This document shows, piece by piece, positions 1 through 6,818 of a stretch of 12,119 nucleotides of DNA; within the stretch, counting starts at the first letter, position 1; every line of letters starts with the position of its first letter. The notes under the pieces were generated by a model, which searched no databases, had not been told where the DNA came from, and saw only the letters and a list, made by a program, of their open reading frames with translations. The stretch is from an uncultured Eubacteriales bacterium (lineage in GTDB: Bacteria; Bacillota; Clostridia; Oscillospirales; Acutalibacteraceae). The stretch lies in NCBI GenBank assembly GCA_934630995.1, contig CAKTXU010000018.1:1-12119 (forward strand), in the 5' to 3' direction. Position numbers and translations under genes: made by a program.

Positions 1-1431
1 GAACAGAAGTGAGCGGCCCGCCTGTTCCCTGCGCATATATTTTTCCGTCAGGGATGCCTCGTGGTTGAGCAGGAATCCTCTGGTCCAGGCCAATTGAAGG
101 GGGGCCTTTTCTCCATATTGTACCTTGCAGCTGCCCTCCGGCGCAAACTCCACCCATTTCCAGTACAGGGCCTCCGGCGGCAGGGCGGAGGCCGCTTCTT
201 CCATGAACGCCTCGGGTGTCCGGGCAAAGCCGATAGAATTCCACCGGCCCGCTATCCCGTCCTCGGATAGAAAGGGAAGGGCGGTATCGTCACGCATTCG
301 GATGTCGGCGGCGGTGCGAGGCCTGGCGTCGGCCTGCTGGTAGACAAGTACTTCCGGCTGCCCGCCATAGAGGAAATACTCGTCGGTTTTCATCTCGATA
401 AACATGGTCGGTATGCCATCCACCCTCTCAATCCGGTAGGGGTTCCACCCCCGCCGCTTGGGATAACCGAAGGAGAACAGGAGAAACCCCTTTGTCCAGC
501 CGAAGCACCAATACCGCTCGCCGCCTGCCAAAAAATAAAGTTCCGGGAAGGACACCTCGCCCCCGTATTTACGGCGTCCAGGGCGGTAATGCGCCGGGCT
601 GGGAACGAGATCGGCAAATTCCCACCGGCCGACCGCCCAGGGATCGTCCTCGAAGGGCAGGTTGATTTCGTCGTTTCGCGGCCGGGGGAGTTCTGTCAGC
701 TTACAAACCGGCACACGCAGTTCTGTCGTTTCCCCGTCATACAGGATTTCCGTGAATGCGCCGGTTATCTGGTAGTGGTTTTCCCGCAGGATGCGCAGTA
801 GGAGAAGATAGGCATTGTCCAGTTCCTTCCGCCGGCAAAGGATAGAGGCATCTAAGCCGTCAGAGTTTCGCACCGCCCCACCGGCGTTGGGCAGGCGGCC
901 CACTGCCAAATCCAAAACGCCGTCATCCCGATAGTCTGTTTCATAATTGACGATAACAGCCCGTTCGCCCGCCTGTCCGGTCAGCAGCGCGCCCGCCTGT
1001 TCCCTGGCTTCGTCCAGTGTGGTAAAGGTACGGCGTTCCAGAGGAACATGAAATGATTCAGATGAACGGAAGGTGACGGTAATCGGAAGACACGCTTCCT
1101 GTGTGAGGCACTCTCTGACTGCTGACAGCCGGCGCAGACGCTCGGCGGTCTGATCCTGTAGCTGGGTAAGCTCCGCCGTCTTCCCGTCCAGCAGGAGAAT
1201 GATGGACGCATCGTCCCCTGTTTTCAAATGGCGGCGGATTTCCTCCAGAGTGAAGCCCAACTCCTTGAGGCCAAGAATCCGGTTCACATCCCGGAGCCTG
1301 CCGGGTGCATAATAGCGATAGCCGGTAAAAGGATCCACCTGGTCCGGGGGCAGCAGCCCCTTGTCGGCATAGAAACGCAGAGTCTTGACCGGCACGCGGC
1401 AAAGACGGGAGAGTTCACCTATTTTATACAC
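1..1431 (-). CDS. MerR-family regulator with effector-binding domain and duplicated C-terminal domain (3' end outside window)
   Basis: The frame is open from a GTG at 1431 to the left edge (477 codons, no stop). GTG is chosen because an AAGGAGG site lies 8 bases upstream and the protein then begins with the canonical MerR start MYKIGELSRL. Residues 1-70 are a MerR winged helix (LRFYADKGLLPP, GYRYY, LKELGFTLEEI), and residues 72-110 are the dimer helix. Residues about 115-255 resemble a GyrI-like/AraC-type effector-binding domain (ELDNAYLLLLRILRENHYQI...). Then come two related segments: about 263-365 (VGRWEF ... FGWTKGFLLFSF) and about 388-477 (AGRWNS ... LAWTRGFLLNH). I cannot name this domain with certainty; it looks like a small beta-rich ligand module. 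MerR proteins normally have 110-280 residues, so this one is very long. It is probably a DNA-distorting activator responding to a small molecule. Target and ligand are unknown. Confidence 0.88.
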   Translation of the reverse strand, partial: MYKIGELSRLCRVPVKTLRFYADKGLLPPDQVDPFTGYRYYAPGRLRDVNRILGLKELGFTLEEIRRHLKTGDDASIILLLDGKTAELTQLQDQTAERLRRLSAVRECLTQEACLPITVTFRSSESFHVPLERRTFTTLDEAREQAGALLTGQAGERAVIVNYETDYRDDGVLDLAVGRLPNAGGAVRNSDGLDASILCRRKELDNAYLLLLRILRENHYQITGAFTEILYDGETTELRVPVCKLTELPRPRNDEINLPFEDDPWAVGRWEFADLVPSPAHYRPGRRKYGGEVSFPELYFLAGGERYWCFGWTKGFLLFSFGYPKRRGWNPYRIERVDGIPTMFIEMKTDEYFLYGGQPEVLVYQQADARPRTAADIRMRDDTALPFLSEDGIAGRWNSIGFARTPEAFMEEAASALPPEALYWKWVEFAPEGSCKVQYGEKAPLQLAWTRGFLLNHEASLTEKYMRREQAGRSLLF

Positions 1432-1450
1432 GACAGCCGCCTCCTTGAAT

Positions 1451-1496
1451 ATTGTTACTCCTACCGTAACATGACAGTCAAGGGGAGAGTCAAGGG
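1451..1496 (-). promoter_or_regulatory. Promoter with MerR-type operator for the MerR gene
   Basis: On the minus strand TTGACT (1476-1481) is followed by an 18-base spacer and TAACAA (1452-1457). The spacer is longer than the 17-base optimum, which is typical of promoters activated by MerR proteins. An inverted repeat GTTAC-N7-GTAAC (1454-1470) fills the downstream half of the spacer and runs into the -10. The -35 region is tandemly repeated: two 12-base units at 1473-1484 and 1485-1496 differ at one position, giving a second TTGACT 12 bases upstream. Autoregulation is an inference. Confidence 0.62.
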
Positions 1497-1554
1497 AAGA
1501 GTGAAAAAATATAAAATGTCTGCTACAATTTGCCCCGCATGCGATTTTCCCGGG

Positions 1555-3084
1555 TCATCCCGCCAGGCCGCCGCTTTCGATGTTTCCCTCCGCGTCTACC
1601 GACACACACAGACAGTGTCCGGCGAAGTAATCGGGAGAGCAGCACAGGCACAGCTGCAGCGCCGGTTCACCGGAGGACAAATCGATACCCACCGACTCGA
1701 TATAGAGGCTGGCGCGGAAGTCCTCCTCGCGGATAGGAAGAAACACCTTTTGCCCATCCTCCATGACATAGCACTCCCCTTCCTCGTCCTCCGCCTCCTC
1801 CGCGCTGGAAGCCCAATCCCCGGCCAGCTCCAGCATACCGTCCTCCAGCAGGCAGTCCTCCAGCGCGCTTCGGTTTTCTCCCAGCCAATGCAGCCGCTCC
1901 CGCAGGGCGGGGAGGTATTCCTCCAGCCCCTCTTCCCAGTCCTGTCCGCCGGGAAAATCCACAGTGACGCTGACGCCGGGGTTGCCCCAGACGGAGGCTT
2001 CCGTTTCACAGGAGCAATATGCCGACTCGTGAAAGTCCTCCGCCTCCAGAGGGCGGGGCGCGCAGACATTTTCCCGGGCGATATCGACCAGCGCGGAAAC
2101 CCGGCCACTCATCCGTTCCAACAGGATGTCGGCGTCCTGGGCCAGCTTGTACGCCATCTCTTCCGCATAAAGCGGCAGCATTTGATAAAAACACACCCGC
2201 TCCCCGCCGGGCAGCGGGCAGAAAGCCGCCTCTTCGCTTCCCGACAGGGGCAGAAGTCCCGGCGTATCCTCCTCCAGACAGGGGGATATCAGCATCATCC
2301 CGTCCAGCGCCGTATTATCCGCCAGAGGGCCTTCACCTCCCACGGTGTGGCCCCAGCCCAGCCAGGAGTTCTCCTCCCCGGGCAGACGGGCCAGCATTTT
2401 CAGCCAGCGGATGGGCCAGTAGCTTTCCTCCGCCGTATCCTGCAGATCCCAGTCGGGTGGGAGACAGACAAGGAGCTCCGCCCTATTCAGTCCCTCGCCG
2501 GATAGATCGTCCGGCACCGCCATCCGGTGAGCGCCCATTCCCATGGTGACCAGGGTATAGAAGGGCCGAGCGGGAGTGGGGCTGACGACGGCGATGTCCA
2601 CATGGATGTCGGGGAAGTAGAGCTCATGAAAGACGGTATCGTATGGCCCGAAGTGGCGGGTGATATGCGCTTCCAGCGCTTCCAGCTCCTCCTCCTCATA
2701 CAGTGCGGGAGCCGTCGCTTCATCCGCCGGGGCTTCCAGCGCTTCGCGGCAGGTGTTCAGCATGTCTTGGGCGTCTTCGTCGTTTGGATCCAGTGCAAGT
2801 GCTGCGGAAAAAGCCTCCGCGGCCTCGGCATACCGTTCCAATCCATAGAGGGAGTACCCCCGCCGATAGTGCCATAGGGGATCGGCTGCGCCCTCGTCCG
2901 CCGCGGATTCCAGTGCCCGCAGGCCGTATTCGTACTCCCCCAGGTTGTTGAGTGCCCGGGCCAAGCGAACTGTTATAGGAAAATTACACGCCTCTTCGGG
3001 CAGGGACGATATCGCCTCGACGATTTCCCGATGCTTGTCCTCCTCATGCCAGGCGTCCAGCCGGTTGAGAAATTCTATATCCAT
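1555..3084 (-). CDS. TPR - SUFU - DUF2262-like three-domain protein
   Basis: 509 residues. The start ATG has AAAGGAG about 8 bases upstream. Residues about 35-115 hold two TPR-like helix pairs (LARALNNLGEYEYGLRALESA; YRRGYSLYGLERYAEAAEAFSAALALDP). Residues about 135-345 match the suppressor-of-fused (SUFU) domain: FGPYDTVFHEL, DIHVDIAVVSPT, YTLVTMGMGAHRM, RAELLVCLPPDW, YWPIRWLKMLARLP and WLGWGHTV are all characteristic. Residues about 350-509 resemble DUF2262, ending in the family's late GH...G.I pattern (FAGHCLCVSVDAEGNIESGGLAG split as FAGHCL and GNIES). No signal peptide or membrane segment is seen, so it is cytoplasmic. Bacterial SUFU domains are known as immunity proteins of polymorphic toxins and as stand-alone genes; no toxin partner lies next to this one. 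It is probably a protein-interaction or immunity-type protein; exact function is unknown. It is divergent from the XRE-type gene at 3321. Confidence 0.88.
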   Translation of the reverse strand: MDIEFLNRLDAWHEEDKHREIVEAISSLPEEACNFPITVRLARALNNLGEYEYGLRALESAADEGAADPLWHYRRGYSLYGLERYAEAAEAFSAALALDPNDEDAQDMLNTCREALEAPADEATAPALYEEEELEALEAHITRHFGPYDTVFHELYFPDIHVDIAVVSPTPARPFYTLVTMGMGAHRMAVPDDLSGEGLNRAELLVCLPPDWDLQDTAEESYWPIRWLKMLARLPGEENSWLGWGHTVGGEGPLADNTALDGMMLISPCLEEDTPGLLPLSGSEEAAFCPLPGGERVCFYQMLPLYAEEMAYKLAQDADILLERMSGRVSALVDIARENVCAPRPLEAEDFHESAYCSCETEASVWGNPGVSVTVDFPGGQDWEEGLEEYLPALRERLHWLGENRSALEDCLLEDGMLELAGDWASSAEEAEDEEGECYVMEDGQKVFLPIREEDFRASLYIESVGIDLSSGEPALQLCLCCSPDYFAGHCLCVSVDAEGNIESGGLAG

Positions 3085-3112
3085 TGTCCTTCTCCTTTCC
3101 CATGTATATCAC

Positions 3113-3141
3113 ATCATAGCACGGCGCTCCGGCTGTGACAA
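3113..3141 (-). promoter_or_regulatory. Promoter of the TPR-SUFU gene
   Basis: Minus-strand TTGTCA (3136-3141), a 17-base spacer, and TATGAT (3113-3118), placed about 30 bases before the ATG at 3084. Five of six bases match consensus in each box. Confidence 0.7.
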
Positions 3142-3142
3142 C

Positions 3143-3234
3143 GGGTAAAACGCGTCCTGTTTCAAACGCATGAACGCAAAACCAATATACGTGGGGATAA
3201 GAAGTCAAAAAATCTAGAATTTTGGGGTAAAACG
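3143..3234. repeat. Repeated GGGTAAAACG elements in a divergent intergenic region
   Basis: GGGTAAAACG occurs exactly at 3143-3152 and 3225-3234 in the same orientation. A weaker relative, GGGGATAA, followed by a GTCA, lies at 3193-3207; GGGG-TAAAA-CGTCA at 3224-3237 repeats that pattern about 31 bases later. The first copy touches the -35 box of the TPR-SUFU promoter and the last lies about 17 bases upstream of the -35 box of the XRE gene. An AT-rich inverted repeat (AAAAT-N5-ATTTT) is at 3209-3223. These are possible binding sites for the neighbouring XRE-type protein; chance similarity is not excluded. Confidence 0.4.
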
Positions 3235-3251
3235 TCACGCAAGACTTTGTT

Positions 3252-3280
3252 TTTACTAATAAAATCCGGTATCATTAAAT
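3252..3280 (+). promoter_or_regulatory. Candidate promoter of the XRE-type gene
   Basis: TTTACT (3252-3257), a 17-base spacer, and TTAAAT (3275-3280), about 40 bases before the chosen ATG. The boxes match consensus only moderately, which would suit a regulated promoter. Confidence 0.4.
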
Positions 3281-3320
3281 ACATGAATTTTAGACAGCAC
3301 AGATGTTGGGAGGACGACGG

Positions 3321-4055
3321 ATGCGCTATCAGGAGGAAGGCAAGGAAACCCAGATTCGTGTTGGCGACAATATCCGGCATAATCGGGAAGCGTTGGGCTG
3401 GAGTCAGAAAATGTTGGCTGATATGGCGAATCTGGAGATGAGTCATGTGGGGAAAATCGAGCGGGGCGAGGTAGAAGCGAAAATCGGGACGCTATGTAAA
3501 ATCGCCACGGCGATGCGGGTGTCGTCGGACAGGCTATTGTTTGCGCACGACCCGGAGACGGACGAGCTGGAGGAGCAAACAGGGCAATATCGTTTTTGCC
3601 TGTCACAGCTGGAACCGGAAGCACGGAAGCTCCATCACCGCCAAACCATCGACAGGCTGACCAAGGCGCTGGACGAACCGGAGGGAGAGGACGACGAACA
3701 CATCATTGACGGCGAAGTGCTCCGTTATCCCGCGTCGGACACCCGGCCGGCGCACCCTATTTCCAACGAGGATGCCGCAACGCTGAAGGACAAGGAGGAG
3801 GTCAGGAATCTCCGCTATTCGTTGGTGAGGGAATGGGTTGAAACCTCCGATGGAGAGTCGGCATATACATATGGAATTGTTGGGGAAACCGACGCCGGCA
3901 TGGAGCGGGTGGCTTGCCGGGATATCAGCACCGATAGGCAGGGCGTGGAATGGTTGATCAGGCTGATGAACACATATTCCTTGGCGCCTTGTCATTTCAT
4001 GGATGTCGTAGAGGATTTCGTGGACAGGGATTACAGTATACGGGTGTTATATTGA
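3321..4055 (+). CDS. XRE-type HTH regulator fused to a DUF6514-like C-terminal domain
   Basis: 244 residues. The ATG at 3321 is chosen over the in-frame one at 3303 because GGGAGG sits 7 bases upstream of it. Residues about 13-75 are a Cro/C1-type helix-turn-helix (VGDNIRHNREALGWSQKMLA ... MSHVGKIERGE ... LCKIATAMRVSSDRLLF). Residues 76-160 are a charged, probably flexible linker. Residues about 163-244 resemble DUF6514, a domain common in Clostridia (LRYSLVREWVE, YTYGIVGET, DISTDRQGVEWLIRLMN, PCHFMDVVEDFVDRDYSI). DUF6514 is usually seen as a small stand-alone protein, so the fusion is notable. The protein is cytoplasmic and DNA-binding. It is divergent from the TPR-SUFU gene and may control that shared region. 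The ligand or signal sensed by the C-terminal domain is unknown. Confidence 0.82.
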   Translation: MRYQEEGKETQIRVGDNIRHNREALGWSQKMLADMANLEMSHVGKIERGEVEAKIGTLCKIATAMRVSSDRLLFAHDPETDELEEQTGQYRFCLSQLEPEARKLHHRQTIDRLTKALDEPEGEDDEHIIDGEVLRYPASDTRPAHPISNEDAATLKDKEEVRNLRYSLVREWVETSDGESAYTYGIVGETDAGMERVACRDISTDRQGVEWLIRLMNTYSLAPCHFMDVVEDFVDRDYSIRVLY

Positions 4056-4090
4056 ACTATCGAGATATCCCCGCAGGGGAATATGCATAC

Positions 4091-4128
4091 AATGGGGACT
4101 GCTGTCGAACGCGACGGCAGTCCCCATT
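4091..4128. terminator. Bidirectional hairpin between the XRE gene and znuB
   Basis: A 17-base stem (arms 4091-4107 and 4112-4128, one G-T wobble) with the tetraloop AACG lies between two convergent genes. The T tracts on both sides are short, so termination efficiency is uncertain, but position and stem strength fit a shared terminator. Confidence 0.7.
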
Positions 4129-4164
4129 TCCCCAGCGGATATTCATCGATTTTGAGCTGCGCCG

Positions 4165-4977
4165 TCAGTTCTTTTCCCGCATAGCGAAGGTGCCGAAGAA
4201 AAGCGCTGCGGCAACCAGCACGATGAGGGGGCCGGTTGCCACCGCGTTGTAATAGGACAGCAGCAGCCCGGTCAGCCCGGAGAAGAGGGAGAAAACCAGG
4301 GCGGTGACATGGTAGTTGCGCATGTTGGTGGCCACGTTGCGGGCCGCCGCCGCGGGGAGGATGAGCATGGCGTTGATGAGCAGAAGCCCCACCCACCGGA
4401 TGGCCATCATCACCACCACCGCGATGATCACCACAAAGAGGTTGTCCATCAGCCGCACCGCGATTCCCTTGCTGCGGGCCAGGGATGGGCTGATGGAAAC
4501 CGCATGACAGCGATTGAAGCAGAGCAGCCACAGCAGGAACACCACCACCAGCGTGAAGGCCAGCACCAGCAGCTGGTTCCGGGAGATGGAGAGGATATCC
4601 CCGATGAGGAGGCTCTGATATTTGGAGAACCCGCCGCCCCGGGAGAGGATGACCAGCCCGAGCGCGATGCCGCAGGAGGAGAACACCCCGATAACCGTGT
4701 CGGTGGAGGAAAGGCGGGAATGGCGGATCCTGTTCATCAGTAAAGCGAACACCACGGCAAAGGCGACCATGACGAGGCTGTACTCCGACAAACCCAGCAG
4801 CACGCCGATGCCCACCCCGGTCAAGGCCGAATGCCCCAGTGCATCGGAAAAAAAGGCCATGCCATTGTTGACCACCATTGTACCCAGCAGGGCGAACAGG
4901 GGCATGATGAGCAGCACGGCGAAGAAGGCCCGCCGCATAAAATCATAGTCCCACCAGCTAAAGAGCGTTTCCCACAT
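4165..4977 (-). CDS. znuB: Zinc ABC transporter permease ZnuB
   Basis: 270 residues. The ATG at 4977 (MWETLFSWWDYDFM) is preferred over an upstream in-frame start at 5013 because AGGAGG lies 8 bases before it. The protein is strongly hydrophobic with about seven to eight membrane segments and belongs to the ABC-3 (metal) permease family. Typical stretches are FSDALGHSALTGVGIG after the second helix, the cytoplasmic coupling region around RCHAVSISPSLARSKGIAVR, and the late helices WVGLLLINAMLILPAAAAR. It would form the membrane channel of a Zn(II) importer with the ATPase encoded just upstream, which it overlaps by 20 bases. Manganese or iron specificity cannot be excluded from the permease alone; the adjacent Fur-type gene and the His-rich binding protein favour zinc. 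Confidence 0.92.
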   Translation of the reverse strand: MWETLFSWWDYDFMRRAFFAVLLIMPLFALLGTMVVNNGMAFFSDALGHSALTGVGIGVLLGLSEYSLVMVAFAVVFALLMNRIRHSRLSSTDTVIGVFSSCGIALGLVILSRGGGFSKYQSLLIGDILSISRNQLLVLAFTLVVVFLLWLLCFNRCHAVSISPSLARSKGIAVRLMDNLFVVIIAVVVMMAIRWVGLLLINAMLILPAAAARNVATNMRNYHVTALVFSLFSGLTGLLLSYYNAVATGPLIVLVAAALFFGTFAMREKN

Positions 4978-5725
4978 CGCCGGTCCCTCCTTCCTGTGAG
5001 CGCCGATTCCCAAAGGCCTGATGAAAAGCCTCGGAGGCGAATACCTCGTCCGGCGCGCCGGCGGCCCTGACCTCCCCGTCCAGCAGGATCACGCGATCCG
5101 CCCGCCGCCGCACATAGTCGAGATCATGGGAAACCAGCAGGATGACCATGTCATCGGTCTCCTTGAGGGTATCCAGCAGCGCATAGAACCGTTTGAGTCC
5201 CGTGTTGTCCACCCCCGACACCGGCTCGTCCAGGATCAGCAAATCCGGATGGGGAAGGGTGGCCACCGCCAGGAGTACCCTCTGCAGCTCGCCGCCGGAC
5301 AACCGTCCTACCGGCTGTTCCAATAGGCCGTCGGCGTCAAACCGGGCAAAATGGCCGGCAAACCGCCGGGTGATGGCCTTTCGGCGGGGGAGGAAAGCTG
5401 GCCATCCGGAAGTGAAGGCCAAAGCCATATCGTACACCGTGGCCGGTGAACCGGGATCCACATTCAGCGACTGGGGAACATAGCCTACCCGTGGCTTTCC
5501 CGAAACGGGCCGGCCGGCATGGCCGCTGAATTCCACCGTCCCCGTATGGGGCAGTTCTCCCAAAATGGCCTTGAGCAGTGTGGATTTCCCCGCACCGTTG
5601 CGGCCGATGACGGCGGTCAGCTCCCCGCAGTGGGCGTGAAGATCGACATCCTGAAGCAAAACCTTGTCCCCCGCCCGGACGGTGATATGGTTGATTTTGA
5701 GGCAATGCAGCCCGCAGCCGCTCAT
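4958..5725 (-). CDS. znuC: Zinc ABC transporter ATP-binding protein ZnuC
   Basis: 255 residues. The start at 5725 forms an ATGA overlap with the stop of znuA and has a GGGGGAGG site just upstream, so it is preferred over the in-frame start at 5755. The ABC core is complete: Walker A GRNGAGKST (41-49), Q-loop Gln85 (YVPQS), signature LSGGELQR (142-149), Walker B LLILDEP (162-168), D-loop SGVD and switch His200 (LVSHD). It hydrolyses ATP at the inner membrane face to power metal uptake through ZnuB. No sign of decay is seen. Coupled translation with znuA and znuB supports equal production of the three parts. Confidence 0.95.
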   Translation of the reverse strand: MSGCGLHCLKINHITVRAGDKVLLQDVDLHAHCGELTAVIGRNGAGKSTLLKAILGELPHTGTVEFSGHAGRPVSGKPRVGYVPQSLNVDPGSPATVYDMALAFTSGWPAFLPRRKAITRRFAGHFARFDADGLLEQPVGRLSGGELQRVLLAVATLPHPDLLILDEPVSGVDNTGLKRFYALLDTLKETDDMVILLVSHDLDYVRRRADRVILLDGEVRAAGAPDEVFASEAFHQAFGNRRSQEGGTGDVGNAL

Positions 5726-6675
5726 ATGCCTCCCCCTTCCTCTGCCGCTGCCCACAGCGCGTCGGCATTTTTAGACATGGCATTCAGCCAGGCGTTTTTG
5801 TCCGCCGGACCCGTGACGCCCATATCCAATGTGAGGATCCGGCGCCATGCCGCCCCGTCCCCCACATAGGTGTACGCTGCGGGATACTGGCTGTCGTAAA
5901 GCAGCAGGATTTGACCCGCCGCGGCGGCCGCCTCCTGCGCCTCTTTGAGTTCGGCTGCGGACAGAGCGGCCTCCTCCCCCATAGGAAGAGCGGCGGCCAC
6001 CGTCAACCCCAGATCCTGCGCAAAATAGGCCAGAGAGTCGTGAAAGATAACGGCCGACCGGGCGGGCAGGGCGGCCGCCGCCTCCCGCAGATCCGTTTCC
6101 GCCGCGGCTATGGATTCGAGATAGGCGGCGGCGTTGTTCCGATAATGGGCGGCATTGCCGGGATCCAGAGCGCAGAGACCGTCCCGCAGATTTTCGATCT
6201 GCTGCCGGTAACGGGAGGGGCTCGTCCAGATATGCTCATTGAGGAGGAAATGCTCCTCCTCCCCTTCGCCCTCCTCGTGGTGATGTTCACGACTCCCCTC
6301 AAGCAGAGAAATCCCCTCCGAGGTGTCGATGACGGGAAGCTCCGGCAGCTGGGCGGTCACCTGGCTGAGGAAGGCTTCCGCCCCGGCTCCGTTGATCACC
6401 AGGACGTCGGCATCATCCAGCGTTACCAGGTTGTCCGGAGAGAGCTGATAATCGTGGAGGCAGCCGGTCTGAGGCTGCGTCAGGCTGAGGGTTTCCACCC
6501 CCTCCACGCCATCGGTCAGATTCAGGGCCGCGATATAGACCGGATAAAAGGAGGCCGCCACCCGCAGCCGGGCCTTTTTCTTCCCGTCCGTGCCGGTGAA
6601 GGCTGTCACCGCAGCGGACACAGCCACAATGGCCGCCATCAGCAGGGCAATCCCTCCAATTTTTTTTGCAGTCAT
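5722..6675 (-). CDS. znuA: Zinc-binding substrate-binding protein ZnuA-like (cluster A-I)
   Basis: 317 residues. The ATG has AAGGAGGGA 5-6 bases upstream. Residues 1-26 are a hydrophobic signal or anchor segment without a lipobox cysteine, so the protein is either secreted or held by an uncleaved helix; most Gram-positive homologues are lipoproteins. Likely metal ligands are His74 (GCLHDYQLSP), His148 (NEHIWTSP), His212 (IFHDSLAYFA) and Asp284 (LTLDMGV), the three-His plus one-acid set of this family. Between them lies the acidic, His-rich loop 130-142 (HHH, then a run of Glu and Gly, then EEH), a feature of zinc rather than manganese binders. It captures extracellular Zn(II) and hands it to ZnuBC. 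It is the first gene of the operon, behind a strong promoter with a candidate Zur site. Confidence 0.93.
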   Translation of the reverse strand: MTAKKIGGIALLMAAIVAVSAAVTAFTGTDGKKKARLRVAASFYPVYIAALNLTDGVEGVETLSLTQPQTGCLHDYQLSPDNLVTLDDADVLVINGAGAEAFLSQVTAQLPELPVIDTSEGISLLEGSREHHHEEGEGEEEHFLLNEHIWTSPSRYRQQIENLRDGLCALDPGNAAHYRNNAAAYLESIAAAETDLREAAAALPARSAVIFHDSLAYFAQDLGLTVAAALPMGEEAALSAAELKEAQEAAAAAGQILLLYDSQYPAAYTYVGDGAAWRRILTLDMGVTGPADKNAWLNAMSKNADALWAAAEEGGGI

Positions 6676-6689
6676 GCCGCTCCCTCCTT

Positions 6690-6714
6690 ATTATTGCGAC
6701 TGGGTAGCAATAAT
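6690..6714. promoter_or_regulatory. Candidate Zur operator
   Basis: A perfect inverted repeat of two 8-base arms, ATTATTGC and GCAATAAT, separated by 9 bases; the AC/GT inside the spacer is also symmetric. It overlaps the end of the znuA -10 box and covers the likely transcription start, the right place for repression by a Fur-family protein. The exact sequence is not the Bacillus Zur consensus, so assignment rests on position and symmetry. Confidence 0.65.
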
Positions 6715-6741
6715 CATACTCCCCCGTGTTCGGCTTGTCAA
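6713..6741 (-). promoter_or_regulatory. Promoter of znuACB operon
   Basis: Minus-strand TTGACA (6736-6741), a 17-base spacer, and TATGAT (6713-6718), near consensus and about 38 bases before the znuA ATG. A promoter this strong needs repression, which fits the overlapping inverted repeat. Confidence 0.8.
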
Positions 6742-6757
6742 GAGAAAGCTGTCGACA

Positions 6758-6786
6758 TTGACAAGCGCGGGGGCGGAGGCTACAAT
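6758..6786 (+). promoter_or_regulatory. Promoter of the Fur-family (zur) gene
   Basis: TTGACA (6758-6763), a 17-base spacer, and TACAAT (6781-6786), 33 bases before the ATG. The -35 box and its flank mirror that of znuA: GCTTGTCAA at 6733-6741 and TTGACAAGC at 6758-6766 form a perfect 9-base inverted repeat. The two divergent promoters therefore stand back to back with only 16 bases between the -35 boxes. Confidence 0.8.
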
Positions 6787-6818
6787 AGAAACAGAAAACA
6801 GGAAGGGAGGCGGCGGTG

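Noticed and set aside
1228..2505. 425-codon open frame on the plus strand
   Set aside because: It lies antisense to the MerR and TPR-SUFU genes, has no domain pattern or ribosome site, and reflects GC-rich codon bias.
4309..4743. His-rich open frame on the plus strand that looks like a metal-binding protein next to zinc genes
   Set aside because: It is the antisense of znuB; the His runs come from complementing Val, Met and Ile codons of membrane helices.
6816..6818. GTG start for the Fur-family gene
   Set aside because: Only 5 bases after GGGAGG, whereas the ATG three bases later has the better 8-base spacing.
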